64,000 bases of DNA from Isoalcanivorax indicus (GTDB taxonomy: Bacteria; Pseudomonadota; Gammaproteobacteria; Pseudomonadales; Alcanivoracaceae), in assembly GCF_003259185.1 (NCBI RefSeq), contig NZ_QGMP01000001.1, forward strand, positions 496,001 to 560,000, read 5' to 3'. A program made the position numbers and the translations under genes. Below the pieces are notes generated by a model that saw only the letters and a list, made by a program, of their open reading frames with translations, did not search any database and had not been told where the DNA came from. Below, piece after piece: positions 7,017 through 14,455 of the stretch (its first letter is position 1; each line of letters opens with the position of its first letter).

Positions 7017-8792
7017 ATGGCGACGTACAAGGCCCCGCTGGACGACATGAAGTTCGTTCTGAATGACGTATTCAATGCCGAGCAACTGTGGGCATCCATG
7101 CCGGCGACCGCCGAGGTGAGTCGTGATCTGGCTGACGCGATCCTCGAAGAGGCCGGCAAGATGGTGGAAGGCGTGATGTTGCCGCTGAACCGCTCCGGTG
7201 ATGAAGAAGGCTGCCACTTCGACCAGGGCGTAGTGACCACGCCGAAGGGTTTTCGGGAAGCGTACCGCACGATCGCCGAGAACGGCTGGACGGCGTTGTC
7301 CGGCAATCCTGAGTACGGCGGCCAGGGCATGCCCAAGATGCTGGCGGTCCTGTTCGAGGAAATGATTCACAGCGCCAACAGTTCACTGGCGTTGTACCCG
7401 CTGCTGTCCAACGGCGCGACCCTGTGTCTGGACGCGCATGCGTCCGAGGAACTGAAGCAGACCTACCTGCCGAAAATCTACTCTGGCGAATGGGCGGGCA
7501 CCATGTGCCTGACCGAGCCGCATTGCGGTACCGACCTGGGCATCATGCGCACCCGGGCCGAGCCGCAGGCTGATGGCAGCTATCGGGTGTCCGGCACCAA
7601 GATTTTTATCACCGGCGGCGAGCATGATCTGACCGACAACATCATCCACCTGGTGCTGGCGAAACTGCCGGACGCCCCGGCGGGCAGCAAGGGTATTTCG
7701 CTGTTTCTGGTGCCCAAGTTCCTGGTCAATGAAGACGGCAGCGTGGGTGAGCGCAACGGGGTCGCCTGTGGTTCCATCGAGCACAAGATGGGCATCAAGG
7801 GCTCGGCGACCTGCGTGATGAATTTCGATGCCGCCAAAGGCTGGCTGGTGGGTGAGGTGAATCAGGGGCTGGCCGCCATGTTCACCATGATGAACTACGA
7901 GCGCGTGTCCATTGGCCTGCAAGGTCTGGGCCTCGGTGAAATCAGTTACCAGAGCGCGGTGGACTATGCCCGCGAGCGGGTCCAGGGTCGTGCCGCCACG
8001 GGTGCGGTGAACCCGCAAGGCAACGCTGATCCAATTATCGTGCACGGTGATGTGCGTCGTATGCTGCTGACCATGCGTGCGTTGAACGAGGGGGGGCGTG
8101 CTCTGTCGGCGTATCTCGGCATGCAGCTGGATATCGCCAAGTTTTCCGACGATGCCGAAGCACGCAAGCTGGCAGATGACCGCGTGGCATTACTGACCCC
8201 GGTGGCCAAAGCCTTCTTTACCGATCGGGGCCTGGAAACCTGCATCATCGGTCAGCAGGTCTTCGGTGGTCATGGCTATGTGCGCGAGTGGGGCATGGAG
8301 CAGTTCGTGCGCGATGCACGTATCGCCCAGATCTATGAAGGCACCAACGGTATCCAGGCGCTGGATCTGGCGGGCCGCAAGGTGGTGCGTAATGGCGGCG
8401 CTTCGGCCGAACGCTTTATCGCGGAAGTGCGCGACTGGCTGGCAGCAGCGGCTCAGGATGCTGCGGTACAGCCGGTGGCCGCGCAGCTCGAGGAAGCGCT
8501 GGCGTTGCTGGAGAAGGCGACAGCACAACTGCTGGAGCGAGCGAAACAGGACGCTGATGCGGTCAATGCGTCGGCGGTGGAGTATCTGGACCTGTTCGGC
8601 CTGGTGACCTATGCCTGGCTCTGGGCGCGCATGATGCAGGCAGCATCAGGGCGCGATGACCAGTTGGGCCAGAGCAAGCAGCACGTTGGTTGCTTCTATT
8701 TCCAGCGTGTTTTGCCTCGCGCCCGCAGTCTGGTGGCGCAACTGGAAGCCGGTAGTGACCTGATTATGGGGCTGCCTGCCGAAGCCTTCTGA
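7017..8792 (+). CDS. acyl-CoA dehydrogenase, long FadE-type, paralogue 2
   Basis: A 591-residue FAD-dependent acyl-CoA dehydrogenase, collinear with the gene at 3336 over its whole length (MATYKAPLDDMKFVL; MCLTEPHCGTDLG; FGGHGYVREWGMEQ; IYEGTNGIQALDL with the catalytic Glu). The C-terminal domain is more diverged and ends LIMGLPAEAF. The ATG at 7017 was chosen because GGAG at 7005-7008 gives 8-nt spacing; the GTG two codons upstream would be too close. The paralogues probably differ in chain-length preference, but the sequence alone does not say how. It carries the same operator block as paralogue 1. Confidence 0.95.
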   Translation: MATYKAPLDDMKFVLNDVFNAEQLWASMPATAEVSRDLADAILEEAGKMVEGVMLPLNRSGDEEGCHFDQGVVTTPKGFREAYRTIAENGWTALSGNPEYGGQGMPKMLAVLFEEMIHSANSSLALYPLLSNGATLCLDAHASEELKQTYLPKIYSGEWAGTMCLTEPHCGTDLGIMRTRAEPQADGSYRVSGTKIFITGGEHDLTDNIIHLVLAKLPDAPAGSKGISLFLVPKFLVNEDGSVGERNGVACGSIEHKMGIKGSATCVMNFDAAKGWLVGEVNQGLAAMFTMMNYERVSIGLQGLGLGEISYQSAVDYARERVQGRAATGAVNPQGNADPIIVHGDVRRMLLTMRALNEGGRALSAYLGMQLDIAKFSDDAEARKLADDRVALLTPVAKAFFTDRGLETCIIGQQVFGGHGYVREWGMEQFVRDARIAQIYEGTNGIQALDLAGRKVVRNGGASAERFIAEVRDWLAAAAQDAAVQPVAAQLEEALALLEKATAQLLERAKQDADAVNASAVEYLDLFGLVTYAWLWARMMQAASGRDDQLGQSKQHVGCFYFQRVLPRARSLVAQLEAGSDLIMGLPAEAF

Positions 8793-8813
8793 TGGCCTTG
8801 TCCGGCGCCGGCG

Positions 8814-9455
8814 TCAGAACAGCGCCGGTGCCGGGACCTCGCGCATGCTGGCCGGGTCATCGATAAACGGATTGCGGCGGCCGGTGAGTTCGCTGATGCG
8901 CGCGTTACGTGCCCGCTCTGCCTCGTCCGGGGGGGTGGTCTCGTTCCAGCGTTGCAGCATTTCATAGGTGCCCACCAGGGGCAGCCCGTGCTGTACGTGC
9001 ATGTACATCATGGCGCGTGCTACCGCACCCTTGGCGGCATCACCAGGCTCGAACGTCTGAAAACCCAACCGGTAGTCGCAGCGCTGGCTTGTGGGCACGC
9101 CTGAACGTAATTCGCCAAACAGGGTGGCGCGCCGGTCGATCTCCGATTGTCGTTCAATCGGGAACATCTGGTGCAGGTCATCCCGGGCTGCGGCGTAACC
9201 GGGGTCATTCTGGCAAATGCGGTTGGAGCTGCACCCGAACTCCTGTTGCAACTGTCGGTCAGGATAGATGCGGTCGATGCGCACCCGATCCCCGGGCATG
9301 AACGACGTGCCGCAATAGAGGGTATGGCCGCCGTCGGCGTAAACCTCGTTGATCAGTTGGTCTTCGGCGCTGTCTGCGCTGACGGATGAGACGGCCAGGG
9401 TCAGCCCCAGTGCGGCCAGTGCGTGTGCGGTATTCCTGATAGCCAGTGTGTGCAT
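8814..9455 (-). CDS. endonuclease I family secreted/periplasmic nuclease
   Basis: A 213-residue protein with an N-terminal signal peptide (about residues 1-27, ending SVSA) and the endonuclease I fold. DDLHQMFPIERQSEIDRRA corresponds to the catalytic DLHNLVPA..N-R motif, with the general-base His retained. GDAAKGAVARAMMYM and ARNARISELTGRRNPFID match the C-terminal metal-site signature (ERNRRIxxxxGNRNPFID). Cysteines at four positions suggest disulfides. The start was set at MHTLAIRN so that the signal peptide is N-terminal; the frame is open 16 codons further. It is convergent with acyl-CoA dehydrogenase 2. Likely role: degradation of external DNA for nutrients. Confidence 0.85.
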   Translation of the reverse strand: MHTLAIRNTAHALAALGLTLAVSSVSADSAEDQLINEVYADGGHTLYCGTSFMPGDRVRIDRIYPDRQLQQEFGCSSNRICQNDPGYAAARDDLHQMFPIERQSEIDRRATLFGELRSGVPTSQRCDYRLGFQTFEPGDAAKGAVARAMMYMHVQHGLPLVGTYEMLQRWNETTPPDEAERARNARISELTGRRNPFIDDPASMREVPAPALF

Positions 9456-9522
9456 GATCTTGTTCTGCCTTATCGTTGACTCAGCCGAGTCGCCCATACA
9501 CAAGTGTCTCTCCTCCCTATAA

Positions 9523-9538
9523 TGTGCTTTGCATCACA
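9523..9538. promoter_or_regulatory. CRP/Vfr-like site in the region upstream of the endonuclease I gene
   Basis: TGTGCTTTGCATCACA fits the CRP consensus TGTGA-N6-TCACA with one mismatch in the half-sites. It overlaps a TATAAT-like hexamer (9518-9523). The rest of the 192-bp gap 9456-9647 shows no gene. This is a single weak motif call. Confidence 0.35.
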
Positions 9539-9647
9539 TAAATTCCACTTCTCCGCCCGTGCAGGTGACGTCACGAAGGGGTGGCTTGCCGACGAAGTGG
9601 CTGTTATTGCAGACCAGCGGTTACGGCGTCGGCACAGAGGATGCCGT

Positions 9648-10262
9648 TCACGAGTGGGCAGAGACCAGTTCCTGGGTCACATAGTGCCCGACCATATCGG
9701 CAAGCCCCTCCGACAGCGCCTCGAAAGAAATGGCCGGGCTGTCTTCTGACAGGTGACGGATGACCGCAAAGACACCGCCATTGATGAAGATATAGATCAT
9801 CGCCGGGATGTTGCGCACCCGGGCCAGTTCCGGGTTGTGCATCAGGTGCTGCATGACGATGTCCACCAGCACCTTGTGCACCGGATCCAGATATTCCTCG
9901 AAGTCCATGGTGAAGGCGTGTCGCGCGCATTTCAGGTACAGCTCGTTGTTCTCCTGCAGGAAAACCCGGAAGTGGGCGAGCAATTCGAGGATCGTTTCGC
10001 GTATGGGTTTCCGAACAAGCTCGGGCACCAGAGGCTGGATCATGGCCACGGTGTCGGCCACGAAGCGCTCGCTCATGGCTTTGAAGATGGCCTCCTTGTT
10101 GGTGAAGTACTCATACAGTGAGCCGACACTGATTCCTGCTATATCAGCAACTTGGCGCGTTGTGGCTCCGGTGGGGCCGTGGGTGGCGACGGCGATGAAG
10201 CCGGCTTCCACGATGGCATTGACGGTGGCCCTGGAGCGGGCCTGACGGGGCTTTCTGGCCAT
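9648..10262 (-). CDS. TetR family transcriptional regulator
   Basis: A 204-residue repressor. The N-terminal helix-turn-helix spans about residues 10-60 (ARSRATVNAIVEAGFIAVATHG, TTRQVADIAGISVGSLYEYF, TNKEAIFKAM), followed by an all-helical ligand domain of about 140 residues. The start at MARKPRQARSR places the HTH at the usual position. It is divergent from the SDR - ferritin-like - monooxygenase operon with an 81-bp shared control region that contains an inverted repeat at 10304-10321. It is therefore the probable local repressor, released by a substrate or product of that operon. Confidence 0.93.
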   Translation of the reverse strand: MARKPRQARSRATVNAIVEAGFIAVATHGPTGATTRQVADIAGISVGSLYEYFTNKEAIFKAMSERFVADTVAMIQPLVPELVRKPIRETILELLAHFRVFLQENNELYLKCARHAFTMDFEEYLDPVHKVLVDIVMQHLMHNPELARVRNIPAMIYIFINGGVFAVIRHLSEDSPAISFEALSEGLADMVGHYVTQELVSAHS

Positions 10263-10303
10263 AAGGTTTCCGAATTGAATCCGAACAAGCATTCGCTTTA
10301 TCG

Positions 10304-10321
10304 TGACATCATGTAATGTCA
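10304..10321. promoter_or_regulatory. inverted repeat, probable TetR operator
   Basis: TGACAT-CATGTA-ATGTCA has perfect 6-bp arms and lies midway between the divergent TetR and SDR starts, where a repressor could block both promoters. The assignment to the adjacent TetR is inference from position. Confidence 0.55.
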
Positions 10322-10343
10322 TGGTCAACGAGCGAATAGCCCT

Positions 10344-11189
10344 ATGCCGCAACTGCCTTTTCTTGCACGCGAACGCGTCAGCCGTAATGCCCACGCCGTC
10401 GTCACCGGGGCCGGTTCCGGCATCGGCCGCGCCTTTGCCCTGGAGATCGCCCGCCGAGGCGGTGCCGTGGTGGTCTCGGATATCAACCTGGCCACCGCGC
10501 AGGAAACGGCCGAGCTGGTCCGGGCTGCTGGCGGCCGCGCCTGGGCCTTGCAGTGCGACGTGACGCAGTTCGAAGCGGTGCAGGCCATGGCGGATGAGGC
10601 GGAGCGTCTGCTCGACGCGCCGGTGGACCTGGTGATCAATAACGCCGGGGTAGGCGTTGGCGGTCGGCCGGTGGGCGAGATCCCTCTGGAAGACTGGGAG
10701 TGGACGGTGGGCATCAACATGTGGGGCGTGGTCTACGGCTGCCATATCTTCGCGCCGAAACTGAAGGCCCTGGGCCGTGGCGGCATCATCAATGTCTGCT
10801 CCACGGCCAGCTTTGCCGCCGCGCCCATGATGGGCCCCTACAACCTGACCAAGGCGGCCGTCCTGGCACTGTCGGAAACGCTCGCGGCGGAAACGGCCGG
10901 CAGTGGCGTCAAAGTGACCGCGCTGTGTCCGACCGTAGTCAAGACGAATATTTTTACCTCGGGTCGCATTGATGCCTCGGTGACGCCGCTGATGGACAAG
11001 TTGGTGGCCCTGACGGGCGTATCTGCTGATGGCGTGGTCCGTACCACCCTGAATGCACTCGACAAGGGCCAGCTTTACGTACTGCCGCAATTCGATGCGC
11101 GCATGATCTGGCGCGCCAAACGCTACATTCCTTCCACTTACGCACGCGGTGCCGGCCTGCTGGGCCGATTTGCTGCGACACGACGCTGA
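10344..11189 (+). CDS. SDR family NAD(P)-dependent oxidoreductase
   Basis: A 281-residue classical SDR: cofactor motif TGAGSGIG (about residues 21-28), CDVT near 71, NNAGVGVGG near 98, catalytic Ser in CSTASFAA and YNLTK as YxxxK. The C-terminal extension of about 35 residues (WRAKRYIPSTYARGAGLLGRF) is hydrophobic and basic, like membrane-associated SDRs that act on long-chain or steroid alcohols. It is the first gene of an operon with the di-iron ferritin-like protein (13 bp gap) and a Baeyer-Villiger-type monooxygenase. An alcohol-to-ketone step feeding the monooxygenase is a reasonable inference. Confidence 0.9.
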   Translation: MPQLPFLARERVSRNAHAVVTGAGSGIGRAFALEIARRGGAVVVSDINLATAQETAELVRAAGGRAWALQCDVTQFEAVQAMADEAERLLDAPVDLVINNAGVGVGGRPVGEIPLEDWEWTVGINMWGVVYGCHIFAPKLKALGRGGIINVCSTASFAAAPMMGPYNLTKAAVLALSETLAAETAGSGVKVTALCPTVVKTNIFTSGRIDASVTPLMDKLVALTGVSADGVVRTTLNALDKGQLYVLPQFDARMIWRAKRYIPSTYARGAGLLGRFAATRR

Positions 11190-11202
11190 CGGAGATACGC
11201 TC

Positions 11203-12129
11203 ATGGCTTCTATTGATCTGGAAAAGATGCTGGTCAAGATCAAGAACACCCAGTGGTCCCTGGCGGACATCGACTGGGAGGCCCCCGGCGCCGAGCTGAT
11301 CACGGAAGAACAGTGGCCCAAGCTGAAGGAATTCATGTCAGACCTGATGTGGATCGAACACGTCGGTGCGCGGGCGTTTGCCGCCATGGCAAAAAAAGCA
11401 CCCAACGACACGCTGCGCGAGATCTACAACTATTTCCATGCCGAGGAGCAGCGCCACGCCAATGCAGAAATGGCGCTGATGAAACGCTGGGGCATGCTCG
11501 AAGGTGATGAGATTCCCGAGCCGAACATCAATCTGCGGCTGGTGATCGAGTGGCTGGACCGTTATGCCGACGAGATGCCGGTGTATGTGCTGGGCACGGT
11601 GGTGCCGATGCTGGAGATTGCGCTGGACGGTGCCCTGTGTACCTTCCTGCTGGAAACGGTGGATGACCCGGTGTGTCATCAGGCGTTCGAGAAGATCAAT
11701 GACGACGAATCGCGTCACCTGGGGGTGGGCTTTACCGTGATGGAAATGCAGGGCCACGGGAAAACCTACATCAAGGCAGCAAAGATGCTGGCGCCGCTGC
11801 TGGATCCCCGTCTGCTGCTGGGGATTGCTTCCTACTTCCCGCTGCTGAACAAGATGCGTGACAACGTGATTGCCATGGGGCTGCCGGAAGAAAAGCTGTA
11901 CGCCGCCATGAACAAGTTCGAGAAAATCGGTGGCCGTACCGCCGATGGCCGTCGCAATCCCTGGTTCCAGATCATTCGCCAGCACGCCAAGTTTGTGGTG
12001 AATCGCAGTAACCGCGTCTATCACGTCCCGGTGGATGCGGTGGTCCGGTTGACCGGGCATATCCCGCGCCGGGCCTTGCCAGCGGTGCCCTCCTGGGTGA
12101 AAGAACTCACTTATCGTCCGGCCGCCTGA
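11203..12129 (+). CDS. ferritin-like di-iron protein, function unknown
   Basis: A 308-residue helical protein with a duplicated carboxylate/histidine pattern: Glu52 (IEHVG), Glu82-x-x-His85 (EEQRHA), Glu138 (LEIALDG) and Glu169-x-x-His172 (DESRHL). Two E...ExxH halves in a four-helix arrangement are the ligand set of non-haem di-iron oxygenases and ferritin-like proteins. The start at MASIDLEKML follows GGAGATACGCTC; the frame extends upstream into the SDR gene but without family-like sequence. It sits between an SDR and a flavin monooxygenase under a TetR, so it probably takes part in the same oxidation pathway, as an oxygenase or as an electron or oxygen-handling partner. I do not recognise a characterised orthologue. 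Confidence 0.8.
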   Translation: MASIDLEKMLVKIKNTQWSLADIDWEAPGAELITEEQWPKLKEFMSDLMWIEHVGARAFAAMAKKAPNDTLREIYNYFHAEEQRHANAEMALMKRWGMLEGDEIPEPNINLRLVIEWLDRYADEMPVYVLGTVVPMLEIALDGALCTFLLETVDDPVCHQAFEKINDDESRHLGVGFTVMEMQGHGKTYIKAAKMLAPLLDPRLLLGIASYFPLLNKMRDNVIAMGLPEEKLYAAMNKFEKIGGRTADGRRNPWFQIIRQHAKFVVNRSNRVYHVPVDAVVRLTGHIPRRALPAVPSWVKELTYRPAA

Positions 12130-12155
12130 ACAGCCTGAACAGAGAGATACGCCAC

Positions 12156-13721
12156 ATGAGCACAGTGTCTGAAACACGCAAACCGCGCCGTAAGGCCGCC
12201 GCCCGCAAGACCACGAAAGCCGGCGCGCGTTCGGCCAGTTCGTCATCGTCCCGCACGGATGCTGTGGTGGCTCGCAGCGAAGTGCTGATCATCGGTGCCG
12301 GGTTTGCCGGGCTGGGATCGGCCATTCGACTGCGCCAGCAAGGTATCGAGGATATCGTAATCCTGGAACGGGCAACTGACGTGGGGGGCACCTGGCGGGA
12401 CAACACCTACCCGGGGGCGGCCTGCGATATCCCCTCGAACCTGTACTCGTTTTCCTTTGCCCAGAATCCGGAGTGGTCGCGCAGCTTCTCCGGTGGCTCG
12501 GAAATCCTGCGTTACGTGCATCATCTGGCGGATCACTACAACCTGCGCCCACTGGTGCGTTTCGAGCACAACGTCGAATCCATGCAGTACGACGACCAGC
12601 GCGGCGTCTGGTGTGTAAAAACCTCAAAAGGCGTATTTGAAGGTCGCTCCGTGGTGATGGCGCAAGGCCCCCTGTCCAACGCCAGTCTGCCGAACATTGC
12701 CGGTATCGAGGATTATCAGGGCCACAAGATCCACAGCGCCATGTGGGATCACGATTACGATTTTGAAGGCAAGCGGGTGGCCGTTATTGGCACCGGCGCC
12801 AGCGGTATCCAGATCATTCCGGAGTTGGTGAAAAAGGCCGGGTTCGTCAAGGTGTTCCAGCGTACGCCGGGCTGGGTGCTGCCGCGTCCGGATTTTGAAA
12901 CACCTGGCTGGAACAAGGCGCTGTTCCGTCGCTTCCCGGCCAGCCAGGATGCCATGCGCAAGGCACTCTATCTGTTTCACGAATCCGTGGCGCTGGGCAT
13001 TATCTGGGATACCCCGCTGACAGCGCTGGTCGAGCGCATCGGGCGCCTGCATCTGCGCATGCAGGTGAAGGATCGCTGGTTGCGTCGCCAGCTGACGCCT
13101 GATTTTCGCATCGGCTGCAAGCGGGTGCTGATGTCCAGTGATTACTACCCGGCGCTGCAGAAAGACAACTGCAAGCTGATCACCTGGCCGATCGCTCGTC
13201 TGAGCGAGAAAGGTATCCGTACGGTGGAGGGGATCGAGCATCAGTTCGATTGCATCGTCTTTGCCACCGGCTTTGACGTATCGCATTCCGGCACGCCGTT
13301 CCCGGTCACAGGCCGCGACGGCCGTGTGCTGGGCGAGGAATGGTCTGGCGGCGCTCAGGCCTACAAGAGCATCAACGTGTCCGGCTATCCGAACCTCTAC
13401 ATGACGTTTGGCCCGAACTCCGGCCCCGGCCACAATTCAGCGCTGGTCTACATGGAGGCGCAGATTGATTACCTGGTGCGTGGCATCCAGACGCTGCGCG
13501 AGCGCAAGCTCAAGGCGCTGGATGTAAAGCCGGATGCACAGCGCGCTTTCAATCGGGATATCCAGCGTCGCCTGGCCAAAACCAACTGGAATTCCGGCTG
13601 CAAGAGCTGGTACCTCACCGAGGACGGCTTCAACGCCACCATGTTCCCCGGTTTTGCCACCCAGTTTGCCCGGCAGATGGCAGCGTTTGATCTGGGCGAT
13701 TATACCGAATTGCCCGCCTGA
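12156..13721 (+). CDS. flavin-containing monooxygenase, Baeyer-Villiger type
   Basis: A 521-residue FAD/NADPH monooxygenase. FAD Rossmann motif GAGFAGLG at 47-54; a BVMO fingerprint at 187-198 with Tyr in the first position (Y-x-G-x3-H-x3-W-D); NADPH motif GTGASG at 212-217; late ATGFD motif. The fingerprint argues for ketone-to-ester oxygenation, although AlmA-type long-chain alkane hydroxylases belong to the same superfamily and cannot be excluded. An unusual N-terminal tail of about 40 residues, rich in Lys, Arg, Ala and Ser, precedes the FAD domain and is not needed for the fold. It is the last gene of the SDR - di-iron - monooxygenase operon, 26 bp after the di-iron gene. Confidence 0.9.
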   Translation: MSTVSETRKPRRKAAARKTTKAGARSASSSSSRTDAVVARSEVLIIGAGFAGLGSAIRLRQQGIEDIVILERATDVGGTWRDNTYPGAACDIPSNLYSFSFAQNPEWSRSFSGGSEILRYVHHLADHYNLRPLVRFEHNVESMQYDDQRGVWCVKTSKGVFEGRSVVMAQGPLSNASLPNIAGIEDYQGHKIHSAMWDHDYDFEGKRVAVIGTGASGIQIIPELVKKAGFVKVFQRTPGWVLPRPDFETPGWNKALFRRFPASQDAMRKALYLFHESVALGIIWDTPLTALVERIGRLHLRMQVKDRWLRRQLTPDFRIGCKRVLMSSDYYPALQKDNCKLITWPIARLSEKGIRTVEGIEHQFDCIVFATGFDVSHSGTPFPVTGRDGRVLGEEWSGGAQAYKSINVSGYPNLYMTFGPNSGPGHNSALVYMEAQIDYLVRGIQTLRERKLKALDVKPDAQRAFNRDIQRRLAKTNWNSGCKSWYLTEDGFNATMFPGFATQFARQMAAFDLGDYTELPA

Positions 13722-13809
13722 TTCGGCTTGTAGTTCTTCTCCTTCGCGTTATTATCGGTCCGCGCGGGATCGCGAATGACAAAATCCAAGGTATTGAAGG
13801 GGAAGTATT

Positions 13810-14433
13810 ATGAAAAAGATTGTTTGCCTGGCTGCGATGGCCATGTTGGCCAGTCCGGCCGCCATGGCGAGAGAGGGTCTCTATGGCGGTCTGATGATCG
13901 GGATCGGAGACACGCAAATCGAGATGCGTGACCGTGAAGTGGGTTTCGTGGATGTGCGTGTTGAAGGGCTGGGCGCGTCTGGCGCCGCAGCGCAGCTGTT
14001 TCTGGGTTCTGCCATCCCGACGGACTCCGGCTACTGGGCTTTCGAGCTCAATGCCGGGGGTTCCAACATCGAATACAAGGAATCCTATGGCGATGAGCTG
14101 ACCTTCGAGAGCGGTGCCTCTGTTGGTGTCAGTACGCTGTTGGCCGCGCGCTTTGGCGAGGCGCATATGTATGGTCGTCTCGGAATACAGCGCACTACCT
14201 ATGAGTTGACCTATCGTGAGCTCGGTTCCGGCAGTTTCAGCCGTGACGATAATCATGTCGGGGCGCGGCTTGGTCTCGGGGTGGATCTCCCGATGCCTTC
14301 CGGCATTGATCTGCGATTGGACTGGACCCGAACCTTCTACAATTCCCGGGAATATTTCGGCGACAGCAGCAGTGATGTGAGCTTCCGGCCCAGAGAAAGC
14401 ATATTCAGTGTGGGTGTCGTAGCCTCATTCTGA
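13810..14433 (+). CDS. outer-membrane beta-barrel protein (OmpA/OmpW-like porin fold)
   Basis: A 207-residue precursor with a clean signal peptide (MKKIVCLAAMAMLASPAAMA, cut near residue 20), then alternating beta strands with Gly and aromatic residues (GLYGGLMIGIG, YWAFELNAGG, HMYGRLGIQRTTYEL, IDLRLDWTRTFY) and a C-terminal FSVGVVASF ending in Phe, the barrel-assembly signature. Its size fits an 8-strand barrel. A good Shine-Dalgarno (GAAGGGGAAG) precedes the ATG. It lies downstream of the monooxygenase operon by 88 bp with no clear terminator, so it could be co-transcribed, perhaps for hydrophobic substrate entry. That role is only a suggestion. Confidence 0.75.
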   Translation: MKKIVCLAAMAMLASPAAMAREGLYGGLMIGIGDTQIEMRDREVGFVDVRVEGLGASGAAAQLFLGSAIPTDSGYWAFELNAGGSNIEYKESYGDELTFESGASVGVSTLLAARFGEAHMYGRLGIQRTTYELTYRELGSGSFSRDDNHVGARLGLGVDLPMPSGIDLRLDWTRTFYNSREYFGDSSSDVSFRPRESIFSVGVVASF

Positions 14434-14455
14434 CCGTTCCGGGTTCGCAGGGAAC

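Noticed and set aside
9648-11411. A 587-codon minus-strand frame covering TetR and the divergent SDR
   Set aside because: Only the last 204 codons encode TetR. The rest is antisense to the SDR and ferritin-like genes and crosses the shared promoter and operator.
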